DNA from: Halodurantibacterium daqingensis | GTDB lineage: Bacteria > Pseudomonadota > Alphaproteobacteria > Rhodobacterales > Rhodobacteraceae | Direction of reading: 5' to 3' | DNA: 64,000 nucleotides | NCBI RefSeq assembly: GCF_042666235.1 | Contig: NZ_JBHTFQ010000013.1 | Span: 1 to 64,000, forward strand | Shown: positions 1 to 8,511 of the stretch, one piece after another | Layout: each line of letters opens with the position of its first letter | How positions within the stretch are numbered: the first letter of the stretch is position 1 | The notes under the pieces: model-generated | The model's input: the letters and a program-made list of their open reading frames with translations, nothing else | The model's database searches: none | Told to the model about the DNA's origin: nothing | Translations under genes and position numbers: made by a program

Positions 1-133
1 GCCATCGCACTCCTCCATCATGGAAAATGCGACCAAGGTGCCCGCCGGGTGCCGCCAGAGGAAGCCCAAACCCAATGGGGGAAAAACCCCGCTTACAATT
101 CACGAGGGTTTCGGGGCGTCGCTGCTGGACGCT

Positions 134-392
134 GGACTCCGGTGGCTTCCCAAAAATCCGGCCCTGTCGCTGGCGAAATGCCGAGCTTCGCCCGCCAGCA
201 TACGAATATCACCAGGAAGGAACCAAGAATTCGATGGCTTAGCCCATTGGACCCCGGATGAACCCTTCGCTGGACCCCGGAAGCCAGCGGCGCGGCGTCT
301 ACCTGCGCGCTCCTCTCCCGAGTATATCGCAATTGATAACGATCAGATGGCGATCCGTCTCGCCGTTCGGTGTCTCACAGGAAATTGTCTCA
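134..392. repeat. Imperfect direct repeat, left copy
   Basis: This 259-base stretch matches 62658-62922 in the same orientation. Positions 134-203 align without gaps to 62658-62727 with about 8 mismatches in 70. Positions 317-392 align without gaps to 62847-62922 with about 17 mismatches in 76. The middle is weaker but keeps repeated TGGACCCCGG and GGAAGCCAG words. Mismatches show no codon-position bias, so I treat it as non-coding. It precedes a GIY-YIG nuclease gene in both places. The rest of 1-479 holds no gene I would trust. Confidence 0.85.
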
Positions 393-479
393 AGGATAAC
401 TATTCCGTTGACATCGCGACTTCTGCAAAACAGCCGCTGAAGACGGCACAGCTGCAACGTTGATGTCATGAAAGAACGA

Positions 480-1037
480 TCAAGCTGTAGATGCTGCCCG
501 CATCCTACGCCAAAGTTCCGCCTGACGATCCAGCGCAGATCGCTGCGCCACGCCCCATCCGAGATCGTCAAGCAACTGATCGACCAAATCTTCTGGTTCA
601 GATGCAGGGATCCGTTTTTGATTGACCCAATCATTCATCGGATCAGGGGCTATCGCCTGCACAGCACGTTCCAATGCAAGCCGATCACTTTTCTGGATCA
701 GTTCCGGGATTGGTAGCACCCGCACTGCACAAAAGCGTCGAGCAAGTATGGCTCGGAGTTGTTTTGCCGTCTTACCATCGTTCTCATTGGTGTAGTCGTG
801 ATTGCGAACATGCCAGAGCCGCCCTGCGTTATATCTGCAAACCCATTTGTGGCTGTTTGGATCGCCCACGCAATGATTGCTCCAAATGCGGTGCTGAAGA
901 TCACCTGATTCACCGATGTATCGCGGAACTCCTTCATGATCGTATAGCAAGTATAGACCCGGCTCCCGCGGCAAGTTGGGAGCGGGCTGCTGAAGCGGTG
1001 CATTGCAAAGCTGATCTAAGACGTCTTTTGGTATCAT
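480..1037 (-). CDS. GIY-YIG domain nuclease-like protein
   Basis: The 185-residue product has a GIY-YIG-like core near residues 27-50 (GLYLLY followed by RYIGES and a basic stretch), the fold used by UvrC, Slx4-partner and homing nucleases to cut one DNA strand. The rest shows no second domain I recognise. A second GIY-YIG gene lies at 63001-63402, next to the other copy of the repeat but on the opposite strand, and is only distantly similar. The gene sits between the repeat and the end of the phage early operon and points the same way as that operon. The substrate is unknown. Confidence 0.65.
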   Translation of the reverse strand: MIPKDVLDQLCNAPLQQPAPNLPREPGLYLLYDHEGVPRYIGESGDLQHRIWSNHCVGDPNSHKWVCRYNAGRLWHVRNHDYTNENDGKTAKQLRAILARRFCAVRVLPIPELIQKSDRLALERAVQAIAPDPMNDWVNQKRIPASEPEDLVDQLLDDLGWGVAQRSALDRQAELWRRMRAASTA

Positions 1038-1156
1038 TTCTGCGGATGGCCAAATTAACTTCTATGATCCAGATTCAAAGCTAAACAATGAGTCTCGTGC
1101 TTAGCCATTCAACCGCATCTTGACTGATCTAGCGGAGGGCCATGAAAGGCGCAACG

Positions 1157-1612
1157 CTAACGGCGTCGGGCGTCACGCAGGTCGCTTCCTTTTCGCGCTC
1201 GGCTTACCACGAATTCGATCGACCGCTTCTGCGGCACCCGTCTCCCGTTTAGCTGCCACACGATCACCGCGACGCCATACTGCCAGCGTCGGTTCGCCGT
1301 TGCCCGGCTGATCCCGAGTTCCCAGCAGATCGGCTTCCAAGGCGTACCATTCGCTCGAAGCCAGACAAGCCTTGCGTCGTCCTTCTCGAGCCAGCGCAAC
1401 CAGAGCATGGCCTCCTCGGCCTGCGTGATCTGACGCGGGCTGGGCCTCGGGCGCCGCATCTGCGGTTCCTGACCGACCTTGTCGGCGAAGCTGTGGAAGT
1501 ATTCGGGCCAAGCGTTGAAGAAGCCCTGCGGCATCACACCCGGCATCTGCCGCATCACGCCCGCCGCAAGCTCCAGCCGATCCTGCACCTGCGCTGTGGT
1601 CCACTCACCCAT
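1157..1612 (-). CDS. DUF6362 family phage protein
   Basis: The 151-residue product belongs to a family of small phage proteins common in Rhodobacterales, named here from memory as DUF6362. Conserved features visible are an acidic and aromatic N-terminal half (FNAWPEYFHSFADKVGQEP), a WLRWLE motif, and a C-terminal helix-turn-helix-like stretch (KPICWELGISRATANRRW) that suggests DNA binding. It is the last gene of the leftward early operon and overlaps the preceding gene by 8 bases. A diverged homologue lies at 63395-63826 with the same 8-base overlap. Its role is unknown; terminase-small-like or regulatory functions are possible. Confidence 0.8.
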   Translation of the reverse strand: MGEWTTAQVQDRLELAAGVMRQMPGVMPQGFFNAWPEYFHSFADKVGQEPQMRRPRPSPRQITQAEEAMLWLRWLEKDDARLVWLRANGTPWKPICWELGISRATANRRWQYGVAVIVWQLNGRRVPQKRSIEFVVSRARKGSDLRDARRR

Positions 1613-1808
1613 GACGCGCCTCCCGTTCCCGCTTGCCGTAGAGCCGCTCGCCGAGCTGGCGCACCAGCTCCCGCTCGGGCCAGGTCAGGCGGTCGTCGTC
1701 GATGGCGACGGCCAGCAGCCCCTGTTCCTTCCAGCCGTCGCGTTTGACCTCGTCGGGATTGCGGCGGTGACCGCCGTAGCCCTTGGGCGTGAACCGCATG
1801 CCGCTCAT
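1605..1808 (-). CDS. Small conserved phage protein
   Basis: This 67-residue protein has no domain I recognise. Conservation supports it as a real gene: a partial homologue at the right edge of the window (63819-64000) keeps the YGG, VKRDGW and LTWPERELVRQLGE segments. Its start overlaps the RuvC-like gene by 4 bases and its end overlaps DUF6362 by 8 bases, so the three are likely translationally coupled. The product is charged and has no membrane segment. Confidence 0.7.
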   Translation of the reverse strand: MSGMRFTPKGYGGHRRNPDEVKRDGWKEQGLLAVAIDDDRLTWPERELVRQLGERLYGKREREARHG

Positions 1809-2323
1809 TGCACACCTCCCCGGGTCTCCAGCGCCCAGAGCAGGATCGCGATGGCGTCGGCCTCGTTTTCGTCGGCGGGCGAGAAGCCGCGCGCCCGGGC
1901 GGCCGCCATCATGGCGTCCTTGTTCGCGTTCCCCTTACCGGTGGCGTAGCGTTTGATGGTGCCGACCGGTACGCCCTGATAGGCGACGCCCGCAGTCTCG
2001 GCCCACGACGTCAGCGTGGCCAGCAGCCCGCCATAGACATGCGCTGCGTCGGTGCCGACGTGCCTGCGAACCTCCTCGAAGTGGATGGCGGTGATGGTGC
2101 CGGCGTCGTTTGCCAGCTGCTCGAGCCAGCCCCGGAACCGCAGGTAGCGCATGCCGCCGCCGTCATAGCGGCTGGGCCGGAAGGACACGGTGCCACTGGT
2201 GATCAAACCGTCCGCCGCCTGCAGGGCCCAGCCGGTCGTGGTGCCGAGATCGAGGGCGAGGACGACCGGCACGCCGGGGAACGGGGCGCTCGTGGGTGTC
2301 GGGTTCAGAGATACATGGGCCAT
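1805..2323 (-). CDS. RuvC-like Holliday junction resolvase
   Basis: The 172-residue product has an RNase H-like fold signature: an N-terminal acidic strand (VLALDLGTTTGWAL), a central FEE motif near residue 82 and a C-terminal ENEADAIAILLWAL helix supplying the last acidic residues. This pattern is typical of phage RuvC-type resolvases, which cleave four-way junctions arising during replication and recombination. A good ribosome-binding site (GGAAAGGAG) lies 7 bases before the ATG. It follows the palindromic box cluster at 2456-2684, so replication intermediates formed there could be its substrates (inference). Confidence 0.85.
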   Translation of the reverse strand: MAHVSLNPTPTSAPFPGVPVVLALDLGTTTGWALQAADGLITSGTVSFRPSRYDGGGMRYLRFRGWLEQLANDAGTITAIHFEEVRRHVGTDAAHVYGGLLATLTSWAETAGVAYQGVPVGTIKRYATGKGNANKDAMMAAARARGFSPADENEADAIAILLWALETRGGVQ

Positions 2324-2391
2324 GATCGGCTCCTTTCCGGGTTGCTGCTCGATAGGGTGACGGGCGGGACATGCAGCCTTTGAGATTGCCC

Positions 2392-2440
2392 AGGGGTAGG
2401 TGGTGACCCTCCCGCGCGTGGCGGGAGGTCACCTACCCCT
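2392..2440. repeat. Imperfect inverted repeat (hairpin) before RuvC-like gene
   Basis: The arms AGGGGTAGGT...CTCCCGC (2392-2415) and GCGGGAG...ACCTACCCCT (2421-2440) pair with small bulges around a short loop. The structure would form in the transcript between the primase-helicase gene and the RuvC-like gene. There is no T-run on the minus strand, so it is not an obvious intrinsic terminator. It could be an mRNA processing or stability element, or part of the origin-like region next to it. Confidence 0.7.
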
Positions 2441-2455
2441 TTAGGGGGGCGATTT

Positions 2456-2684
2456 CCGAATTCTGAAATCTGCTCCAAGGCATTGATCCAAAACAGAACT
2501 TCCAGAATCCGGAGCAGAATTCGGAAGGGCCCTTCCGGATTCTGGACAGCACCGCACAAGCCGCTGGAATGAAATCGGAAAAGCCAGAATCCAGATTTCG
2601 CGCGGGAAGCAGAATCTGCGGATTCTGGCCAGAATCCGGGGCTGCGGAGCCAGAATTCGCGGCGGGGAACGGCGTGAATTCTCA
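2456..2684. other. Cluster of CCAGAATCCG boxes and palindromes (candidate phage origin or operator)
   Basis: Related boxes occur in both orientations: 2458-2465, 2502-2512, 2514-2524, 2535-2545, 2584-2594, 2609-2618, 2619-2628, 2629-2639, 2650-2659 and a weaker copy near 2675. The consensus is about CCAGAATCCG. Two form palindromes: CGGATTCTGGCCAGAATCCG at 2619-2638 is perfect over 20 bases, and CGGAAGGGCCCTTCCG at 2522-2537 is perfect over 16 and is flanked by boxes. The stretch fills the gap between the primase-helicase stop and the RuvC-like gene. Iteron-like boxes beside a replication gene suggest an origin; a repressor operator is the alternative. Confidence 0.7.
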
Positions 2685-4976
2685 TGCCTCGTCCTCCTCC
2701 TGATAGACCCAGACGGAGGGGTTCTCGACGGGCAGGACGGCCCCGGTCTGCGGGCATTTGTAGTGGCTGGGCAGCGCCGGGATCAGCTCCGGCGTGACCT
2801 CGCCCGTGTCGGGATCGACGGTCTCGCCGCCCGTGCCGAACAGCATTCCCTCGACGCAGAGATAGCCGTACTTGCTCCGCTCCGCGGCCAGGCCGATGCG
2901 CGTGGCGGCGGCGCCGCGGATGAACTTGACCTTGCCCTTGGTCGCGAGAACGCTGAGCCGGTCGTGAACGATGGTCCGCCCGCCGAGCCCCCCGGTATTC
3001 TCGAAGGCTTCGGAGAACTGCGCCAATGTGTAGAGCTTGCCGCGTCGCGCCTCCTCGTAGAGCAGGCCGAGAATGACGTCGTGCTTGCGCATGCGCTCGG
3101 CGTCATGCTTGGCGCCCACCTCGGCGCGCACGAGGCGCTCGTTCATCGGGTTGATCTCGACCCATTGGCCGCGCACCTTTTCGATCAGCTTCGAGGGCAG
3201 CGCGGGGCCGTTGCGCAGCTCGATCTCCAGCTTGCGCTCTGACGCGTCCTCGTCGGGGCGGTGCAGGATGAGGCCGGAGGTGTAGAAGCCCCGCAGCGCG
3301 CTGGCGCCCGAAAGCGCGAGGAACGGATCTTCCTTCACCTGGTGCTTGCTGAGCTTCTTGGTGTGGTGGATCAGGACGATCCCGCAATCGGGGTTCACGT
3401 GGTCGCGCAGCACTTCGACCCGGTCCTTGAGGAAGAACATCATCGCGGCGTTGTCGTTCTCGCCACCGCCGTCAGGTCCGCCGTCGAACAGGTTGCGGAT
3501 CGGGTCGATGCACAGGATGTCGACGGGCTCGGCCGGGAACGCCTGCTGGATCGCCTGCGCGACCAGCGCGCTGCCACCCGCATCGAGCAGCAGTTTCAGC
3601 TTCGGCGTGACGACAAGGTTTTCGCGGGCGGCGGCCATCACCTCGGGCGGCAGGCCGATCTGCTGCATCCGTTCGCGCAGATAATGGTACTGGATCTCTG
3701 CCTGCAGATAGAACACGCGCAGCGGCCGTGGCGGCGTGAAGCCAAGGAACGGCACACCGGCAGCCATGTGCACCAGCCAGCTGATGACGAGATCGCTCTT
3801 GCCAACCTTGGGCGCGCCGCCGAGCACCAGCATGCCGCCCGGGGTCAGGACGCGCGGGCCGATGATGTCGTCGGGCATCGGCGTGCCATCGTCCAGCAGC
3901 GCGCCCAAGGTGAAGGTGGCGATCTCTCTTGCCGCAGGAGCGCCGTCGTTCCGAATGAGCGGCGGGCCGTTCCTCGCGATGTGCAGCGACCAGAGCCGCT
4001 CGTATTCGACCCAGAGACGGTCTTCCGGCCAGTTCGGCCGGATCATCGCCGCGTTGTATTCGCCGATCGCGCGCCAGGCTTCCTCCCGGCTCATCCGCCC
4101 CTCATGCGCCATGCGGACATAGTGGCCGATGGCCATGCTGACGCCTTCGAACCGCGTCCAGGCATCTTGGCCGCCCTCGCGAACCGGCGTGATCAGGGCT
4201 GCGTCCACGCCGGGTTTCTCGCGCGGCTCGGCCGTCGCCATGCCGACGCCGGGCATGGGCGGCATCTCGCCCGCGCGCTCGAGCATGTCTGCCAGATCGA
4301 ACTCGAGATCGCTGGCTTCACGGATCAGGACGAGCCGTTCCTGTCCGCCCTTGTGATAGACCGTGCCGGGCACGCGGATCGGCTGATGCGCCGAGCGGAA
4401 ATGCATGTCGCCGCCGACCTTGAGCGCGATATCGCCCCGCAACTGGCAAAGCCGCGCGAGATCGGCGCCTTCGGCGGGCTCGGTCAGCTTCCACCAGACA
4501 TGGAGCTTGGTCGCGCCATCGGCTGTGCGCCCGCCGCTCTCGACGATCAGCGTCGGTCGCCCGATATGGTGGACGAGGTGATCGAGCTTGGCGGGGATGT
4601 CGCCCGCGTCCAGATCGACGACGACGCTCTGCATCTGCAGGACATCGGCGGCACGCGCCTGTCCGGTTTCCGCCACCGTGCCTGGAATGACATAGACCGC
4701 CGCGCCCTCGCGCGCGCCCCAGGCGGCGAAGGTGGCGAGCTTGTCGGGCGCCGCGCCGGTCGCGTCGATCCAGATGTTGTGGGGCCGGCCGTCCTTGCCC
4801 TGACCCTTGTCCACGAAGCTACGGACAGGGATCAGTCCCTCGGAATAGCCGAAGACCACGTCGACGAAGCGCGCGATCTGCGCGGGATCCGGTTCCACGG
4901 CGAAGGGATCGGGCAGCGGTGCCGCGTCGTTGAAATCGCGCCATGGATTGAAGTGGATGATCTTGTCGTCGCTCAT
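2682..4976 (-). CDS. Phage primase-helicase (AEP-like primase plus RepA-type ATPase)
   Basis: The 764-residue product begins at an ATG overlapping the stop of the upstream gene (ATGA), which excludes the longer upstream frame. The N-terminal third looks like an archaeo-eukaryotic-type primase: DLD at residues 121-123, a KLHVWW strand near 160 and a conserved HFRSAHQPIRVPGTVYHKG segment near 192-210. A RepA/DnaB-type ATPase follows, with Walker A GGAPKVGKS at 386-394, a hydrophobic Walker B strand ending in CIDPIRN, and an IVLIHHTKK motif. The C-terminus has a winged-helix-like segment. It probably primes and unwinds DNA at the phage origin; the box cluster starts at its stop codon. Confidence 0.85.
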   Translation of the reverse strand: MSDDKIIHFNPWRDFNDAAPLPDPFAVEPDPAQIARFVDVVFGYSEGLIPVRSFVDKGQGKDGRPHNIWIDATGAAPDKLATFAAWGAREGAAVYVIPGTVAETGQARAADVLQMQSVVVDLDAGDIPAKLDHLVHHIGRPTLIVESGGRTADGATKLHVWWKLTEPAEGADLARLCQLRGDIALKVGGDMHFRSAHQPIRVPGTVYHKGGQERLVLIREASDLEFDLADMLERAGEMPPMPGVGMATAEPREKPGVDAALITPVREGGQDAWTRFEGVSMAIGHYVRMAHEGRMSREEAWRAIGEYNAAMIRPNWPEDRLWVEYERLWSLHIARNGPPLIRNDGAPAAREIATFTLGALLDDGTPMPDDIIGPRVLTPGGMLVLGGAPKVGKSDLVISWLVHMAAGVPFLGFTPPRPLRVFYLQAEIQYHYLRERMQQIGLPPEVMAAARENLVVTPKLKLLLDAGGSALVAQAIQQAFPAEPVDILCIDPIRNLFDGGPDGGGENDNAAMMFFLKDRVEVLRDHVNPDCGIVLIHHTKKLSKHQVKEDPFLALSGASALRGFYTSGLILHRPDEDASERKLEIELRNGPALPSKLIEKVRGQWVEINPMNERLVRAEVGAKHDAERMRKHDVILGLLYEEARRGKLYTLAQFSEAFENTGGLGGRTIVHDRLSVLATKGKVKFIRGAAATRIGLAAERSKYGYLCVEGMLFGTGGETVDPDTGEVTPELIPALPSHYKCPQTGAVLPVENPSVWVYQEEDEA

Positions 4977-5740
4977 GCCGCCAACCCCCAGCACCGCTCG
5001 GCATGAGCGCAGAACCGGCATTCGAAGAAGTCGCGGTTGGCGGCGATGCGGGGCAGCAGCTCGCCGACGTCGGTGGCTTGGAGTATCCGCACCGCGCGGT
5101 CGGACATGCGCTGCGCCAGATCGGCATCGAAGGCGACCTGCTCGTGATGCAGTTCGGCCGTGTCCTTGTTGATCGCGGTGAACAGCGCGGGGGTTGAGGA
5201 AATGCCCGGCACCGAGGGCTCCATGTAGGCCTGGTAGATCGCGATCTGGGCGGCGTAGACGGGCTTTGAGACGGCGACCCCGTCCTTGACGCAGGCCCGC
5301 CAGTTCTTCGCGTTCATCGTCTTGCATTCCCAGAGCGCCGGGGTGCGGAGACCGAGCGCGGCCGGGGCTGCGGCCACGATCCCGTCGACATGGCCACGGA
5401 TGCGACCGCCCGCGACGGAGAAGCCGAACTGCTCTCCATCAGGCCGGTTTCCCTTGCGGGTGTAGAGGTCGAGCCCCGCCGCCCGCAGCCAGCGGATCGC
5501 GAGATCCTCAAGCTGATGACCGATCTCGAAGATCCTCAACGTCTGGCCACCGAAATCCGCGCCCTCATCCTTGGGCGCGCCTGCGAACTCGAACTGCAGC
5601 GCGCGTTCGCAGGCATGCCCCAGACGGGATGCGCCGAGATAGGTCCGGGGCGGCGTGGCCTCCCGCTCGGCGATCAGCGCGGCGTCGACCAGCGCGTTGA
5701 TCCGCTCGGCCATGGAGGGGCGCGGGTTGAAATCCAGCAT
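4973..5740 (-). CDS. PD-(D/E)XK nuclease with Cas4-type iron-sulphur cysteines
   Basis: The 255-residue product carries the RecB/Cas4 nuclease motifs: D119 in GHVDG and E138-x-K140 in the strand LWECK. Four cysteines are placed as in Cas4 and AddB, one early (C44) and three near the end (C241, C244, C250), which predicts a 4Fe-4S cluster. Such phage nucleases resect DNA ends for recombination. The start overlaps the upstream stop (TAATG) and its end overlaps the primase-helicase start, so translation is coupled. Confidence 0.85.
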   Translation of the reverse strand: MLDFNPRPSMAERINALVDAALIAEREATPPRTYLGASRLGHACERALQFEFAGAPKDEGADFGGQTLRIFEIGHQLEDLAIRWLRAAGLDLYTRKGNRPDGEQFGFSVAGGRIRGHVDGIVAAAPAALGLRTPALWECKTMNAKNWRACVKDGVAVSKPVYAAQIAIYQAYMEPSVPGISSTPALFTAINKDTAELHHEQVAFDADLAQRMSDRAVRILQATDVGELLPRIAANRDFFECRFCAHAERCWGLAA

Positions 5741-6168
5741 TAGAATGGGATCTCCGCCTCGGCGGCGATCTCTGCCATCTCGGCGCGGAACGCCTCGACG
5801 GTCAGGACGATCAGCCGGTGCATGTCGTTCTGGGTCAGCTGGCCCAGCGGGCGGTCCCAGCCGATGCGCTCCATTTCGGGCGCAAGCGCGCGCATCACGG
5901 CGGGCAGCGCCTGAGTTTCCTCTTCGGTGAAATCGACCATGCTCAATCCTTTCCGGGCTTTGAGGGTGAAGGCCGCCTGGCAGCCCATGGAGCAGAACCA
6001 GCGGCGGGTGCGGGTTGGGCGCGTTCGGTGCGGATCGAACCAGCCGAAGCCGCGTGCGCGGGATGTGCAGACGGCGCAGAGCACCTGCCGCGGATGCCAG
6101 AGGCGGTCACGGCCCGGTCGATCCGCAGCCGCTGCGGACGGGGGTGCGATTTGCGCGACATGGCTCAC
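5740..6168 (-). CDS. DUF6511-like zinc-ribbon phage protein
   Basis: The 142-residue product has an N-terminal zinc-ribbon pair (CAVC near residue 31 and CSMGC near residue 59) followed by a helical region rich in acidic residues. It resembles a small phage family I recall as DUF6511. The GTG start overlaps the helicase stop (GTGA) and the product ends in an overlap with the nuclease gene. Operon position between an SF2 helicase and a recombination nuclease suggests a DNA-processing accessory role, which is inference only. Confidence 0.65.
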   Translation of the reverse strand: MSHVAQIAPPSAAAADRPGRDRLWHPRQVLCAVCTSRARGFGWFDPHRTRPTRTRRWFCSMGCQAAFTLKARKGLSMVDFTEEETQALPAVMRALAPEMERIGWDRPLGQLTQNDMHRLIVLTVEAFRAEMAEIAAEAEIPF

Positions 6169-7853
6169 GCGGCCCTCCCGATGTCCGGGCTGGCGCGGCC
6201 CACAAGTTGGCGAATCTCGCGCTTGTTGAAGCCGAAGGTCATCAGAGCGGAGGCGCGGTACCGCGTCAGGCCGAAGTCATGGCGGCATTCGGGTGGCAGG
6301 TACTGCAGCTGCTTTTCGGTGGCGGCCTGTGTCAGCCATCTCTTCGACTTGAATGCGCTCTCATCGGTCTCGTGGGTGTTCAGCCAGTCATCCGCCTGCG
6401 CCAGGCAGACCGGGCGTTCGCCCACCCCCAGCAAACGCGGCGTCTGGCCATTGCCGCCGCCAACAGCGTGCCAGCGACCATCGAGGAAAAAGATGCCACC
6501 CCAGGCACTGAACCCGTTGGCCATCAGCGCCGCATCGTCGCCGAAGAGATCGACCCACGCGAAGCTGGACCGCTTCAGCAGGTCGATCTCGGTCATCATG
6601 AAGCCCGAGAGCGGCGCGGCGGCCCCGCCTTCGCCCGCATCCAGATCCTCGCGGGGGAACGCCTCACCGCAGAGCGGGCATTCCGTGGCGGCCAGCGGAA
6701 TGTCGGCGCCGCAGCCGGGGCAGGATTTCGTCGGGGCTTCACCAGCCTCGGTCTTGCCGTCGAGATCGACGTCCTGCTCCAGCGTGCCGTGGATCAGGCT
6801 CGAGGTGCCGAAATCCAGCACGACGCAGTCGGTCTTCACGATGCCAGGATGTTCCTCGCGATCGACGGTGCGCAGGCCGCGCCCGACCATCTGGATCATG
6901 GTGGATTTGTAGGAGCTGGGGCGCAGCAGCACGACGCAGGAAGTGGGCGGATGGTCCCAGCCCTCGGTCAGCACCGCCACGTTGACGACGACACGGATAT
7001 CGCCCGCCGCGTAGTCGGCGAGGATCGCCTTGCGCGTTTCTGCCGCCAGATCGCCGTGGATCAGCGCGGCGGAAACGCCCGCCGCCCTGAAGGCGTCGGT
7101 GACATGCTCGGCATGGGCGACGGTGGAGCAGAACACCACGGTCTGCCGATCACCCGCCTTCTCCTTCCAGTGGCGGATCACCTCGTCGGTGACGGGGGCG
7201 CGGTCCATGATGCCCGCCACCTCCGCCATGTCGAAATCCGACATGGTCTTGCGGACCGAGCGCAACTCGTCCTGCACGCCCACGTCGATGACGAAGGTGC
7301 GCGGCGGCACGAGATGGCCCGAGGAAATCAGTTCGCCTAGCCGGACCTGATCGGCGACATTGTCGAAGACCTCGCGTAGGCCCTTCCTGTCGCCACGGTT
7401 CGGCGTCGCCGTGACCCCGAAGATCCGGGCGTCGGGATTGGCCTCGCGGACGCGGTCGATGATGCGGCGGTAGCTGTCGGCGACGGCATGGTGCGCCTCG
7501 TCGACAACCAGCAGGTCGAGACGCGGCATGTCGGTGAGGTTCGAGGCGCGCGCCAGCGTCGGCACCATGGCGAAGGCGACCTGGCCACCCCAGGATTTCT
7601 CGGTGGCGTCGATGACCGAGGTGGCGATGCCCGGCACCACGCGCTGGAACTTGGCGCGGTTCTGCGCCGTCAACTCGTCGCGATGGGCGAGGACGCAGGC
7701 CTTCGCGCCGTCGCCGATCATCTCGCCGGTCACCGCCGAGAGCATGATGGTCTTGCCAGCACCGGTGGGCGCTACGCCCAGCGTGTTGCCGCGGGAAGCG
7801 AGCGCAGCCACGCTGCGCTCGACGAAGGTTTTCTGGCGGGGGCGCAGGCGCAC
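6165..7853 (-). CDS. SF2 DEAH-box helicase with C-terminal zinc ribbon
   Basis: The 562-residue product has helicase motifs in order: Walker A PTGAGKT (29-35), DEAH at 118-121, GVTATPNRGD (motif III region), a helicase C domain with VVNVAVLTEGWDHP and the arginine-finger motif QMVGRGLR. A zinc ribbon (CPGCG...CPLCG) follows. The layout resembles phage UvsW/RadD-like helicases that remodel branched DNA. GTG is the chosen start, with GGGGGAG as ribosome-binding site about 8 bases upstream. It overlaps the DUF6511 gene, and the neighbours support a role in recombination-dependent replication. Confidence 0.9.
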   Translation of the reverse strand: MRLRPRQKTFVERSVAALASRGNTLGVAPTGAGKTIMLSAVTGEMIGDGAKACVLAHRDELTAQNRAKFQRVVPGIATSVIDATEKSWGGQVAFAMVPTLARASNLTDMPRLDLLVVDEAHHAVADSYRRIIDRVREANPDARIFGVTATPNRGDRKGLREVFDNVADQVRLGELISSGHLVPPRTFVIDVGVQDELRSVRKTMSDFDMAEVAGIMDRAPVTDEVIRHWKEKAGDRQTVVFCSTVAHAEHVTDAFRAAGVSAALIHGDLAAETRKAILADYAAGDIRVVVNVAVLTEGWDHPPTSCVVLLRPSSYKSTMIQMVGRGLRTVDREEHPGIVKTDCVVLDFGTSSLIHGTLEQDVDLDGKTEAGEAPTKSCPGCGADIPLAATECPLCGEAFPREDLDAGEGGAAAPLSGFMMTEIDLLKRSSFAWVDLFGDDAALMANGFSAWGGIFFLDGRWHAVGGGNGQTPRLLGVGERPVCLAQADDWLNTHETDESAFKSKRWLTQAATEKQLQYLPPECRHDFGLTRYRASALMTFGFNKREIRQLVGRASPDIGRAA

Positions 7854-7868
7854 GGCCGGTCTCCCCCT

Positions 7869-8492
7869 TTACTGCGCCCAGCTCGGCCGACCGGGGGCAC
7901 CGGGGTGGGCTGCTGGCTGGTTCGACGAAGGCGCTGTGGGGTTGGACTGCTGCGGAGCATGCCCGGGGCCGCCATTTCCGCCGAACTGCAGCGCCGCCGT
8001 TCCCATGACCTGCGCGTAGTCGCGATGGTCCGGGGTGACCGCGCTGCGGATCTCGTTCTTGTCGTCTCCGCTGGCGTCGGTGCCGATGTCGATGCGGGCG
8101 ATGAACTCGATACCGTCGAGATCGGCAAAGCCGCTGATGCGCCGCGCCGCCTGCGCCTCGGCCGACATGTCCTTGTCGGAAATCCCGCGGGCCGAATTCA
8201 GCATGCCGCGCACCAGGCTGCGGCCCATGTTCGCCCAGTCCGGTCCCTTGGGGCTGTAGAGCCCGATCAGCGTGAAGATCTTGCGCCGGGCGTACTGGCC
8301 CTCGGTCACCGTGAACTCGCCGTTGAGGTACACCGCACCGGTCGAGCCACGGGTGGCATAGCCGCCGGTCCAGCCTTGCGAGGCGTCGTCGAAACCGCCC
8401 GGTCGGATGGTCAGGCGCACCTTGGCCAGCGTGCCCTTCGGGATCAGATTGGTGTTGCTCTGCGCGTCGTTGAAATCGTTCCAGGAACCCAT
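7869..8492 (-). CDS. Conserved phage protein, possible ssDNA-binding role
   Basis: The 207-residue product has a compact beta-rich N-terminal two thirds and a disordered proline, glycine and glutamine tail (about residues 165-207). A folded domain plus flexible tail is reminiscent of single-stranded-DNA-binding proteins, and the gene lies in a replication operon that otherwise lacks one. The tail ends in PSWAQ and does not have the acidic tip of bacterial SSB. The function is therefore only a guess. A strong AGGAGG site precedes the ATG. Confidence 0.6.
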   Translation of the reverse strand: MGSWNDFNDAQSNTNLIPKGTLAKVRLTIRPGGFDDASQGWTGGYATRGSTGAVYLNGEFTVTEGQYARRKIFTLIGLYSPKGPDWANMGRSLVRGMLNSARGISDKDMSAEAQAARRISGFADLDGIEFIARIDIGTDASGDDKNEIRSAVTPDHRDYAQVMGTAALQFGGNGGPGHAPQQSNPTAPSSNQPAAHPGAPGRPSWAQ

Positions 8493-8511
8493 GGGGAACC
8501 TCCTTTTCTGA

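Noticed and set aside
20..463. Open frame across the left direct repeat, with a partly similar frame at 62625-63023
   Set aside because: The similarity follows the DNA repeat and mismatches show no codon-position pattern, so coding is unlikely.
3261..5006. A 581-codon open frame opposite the primase-helicase gene
   Set aside because: The opposite strand encodes clear primase and ATPase motifs; this frame is a GC-driven shadow.
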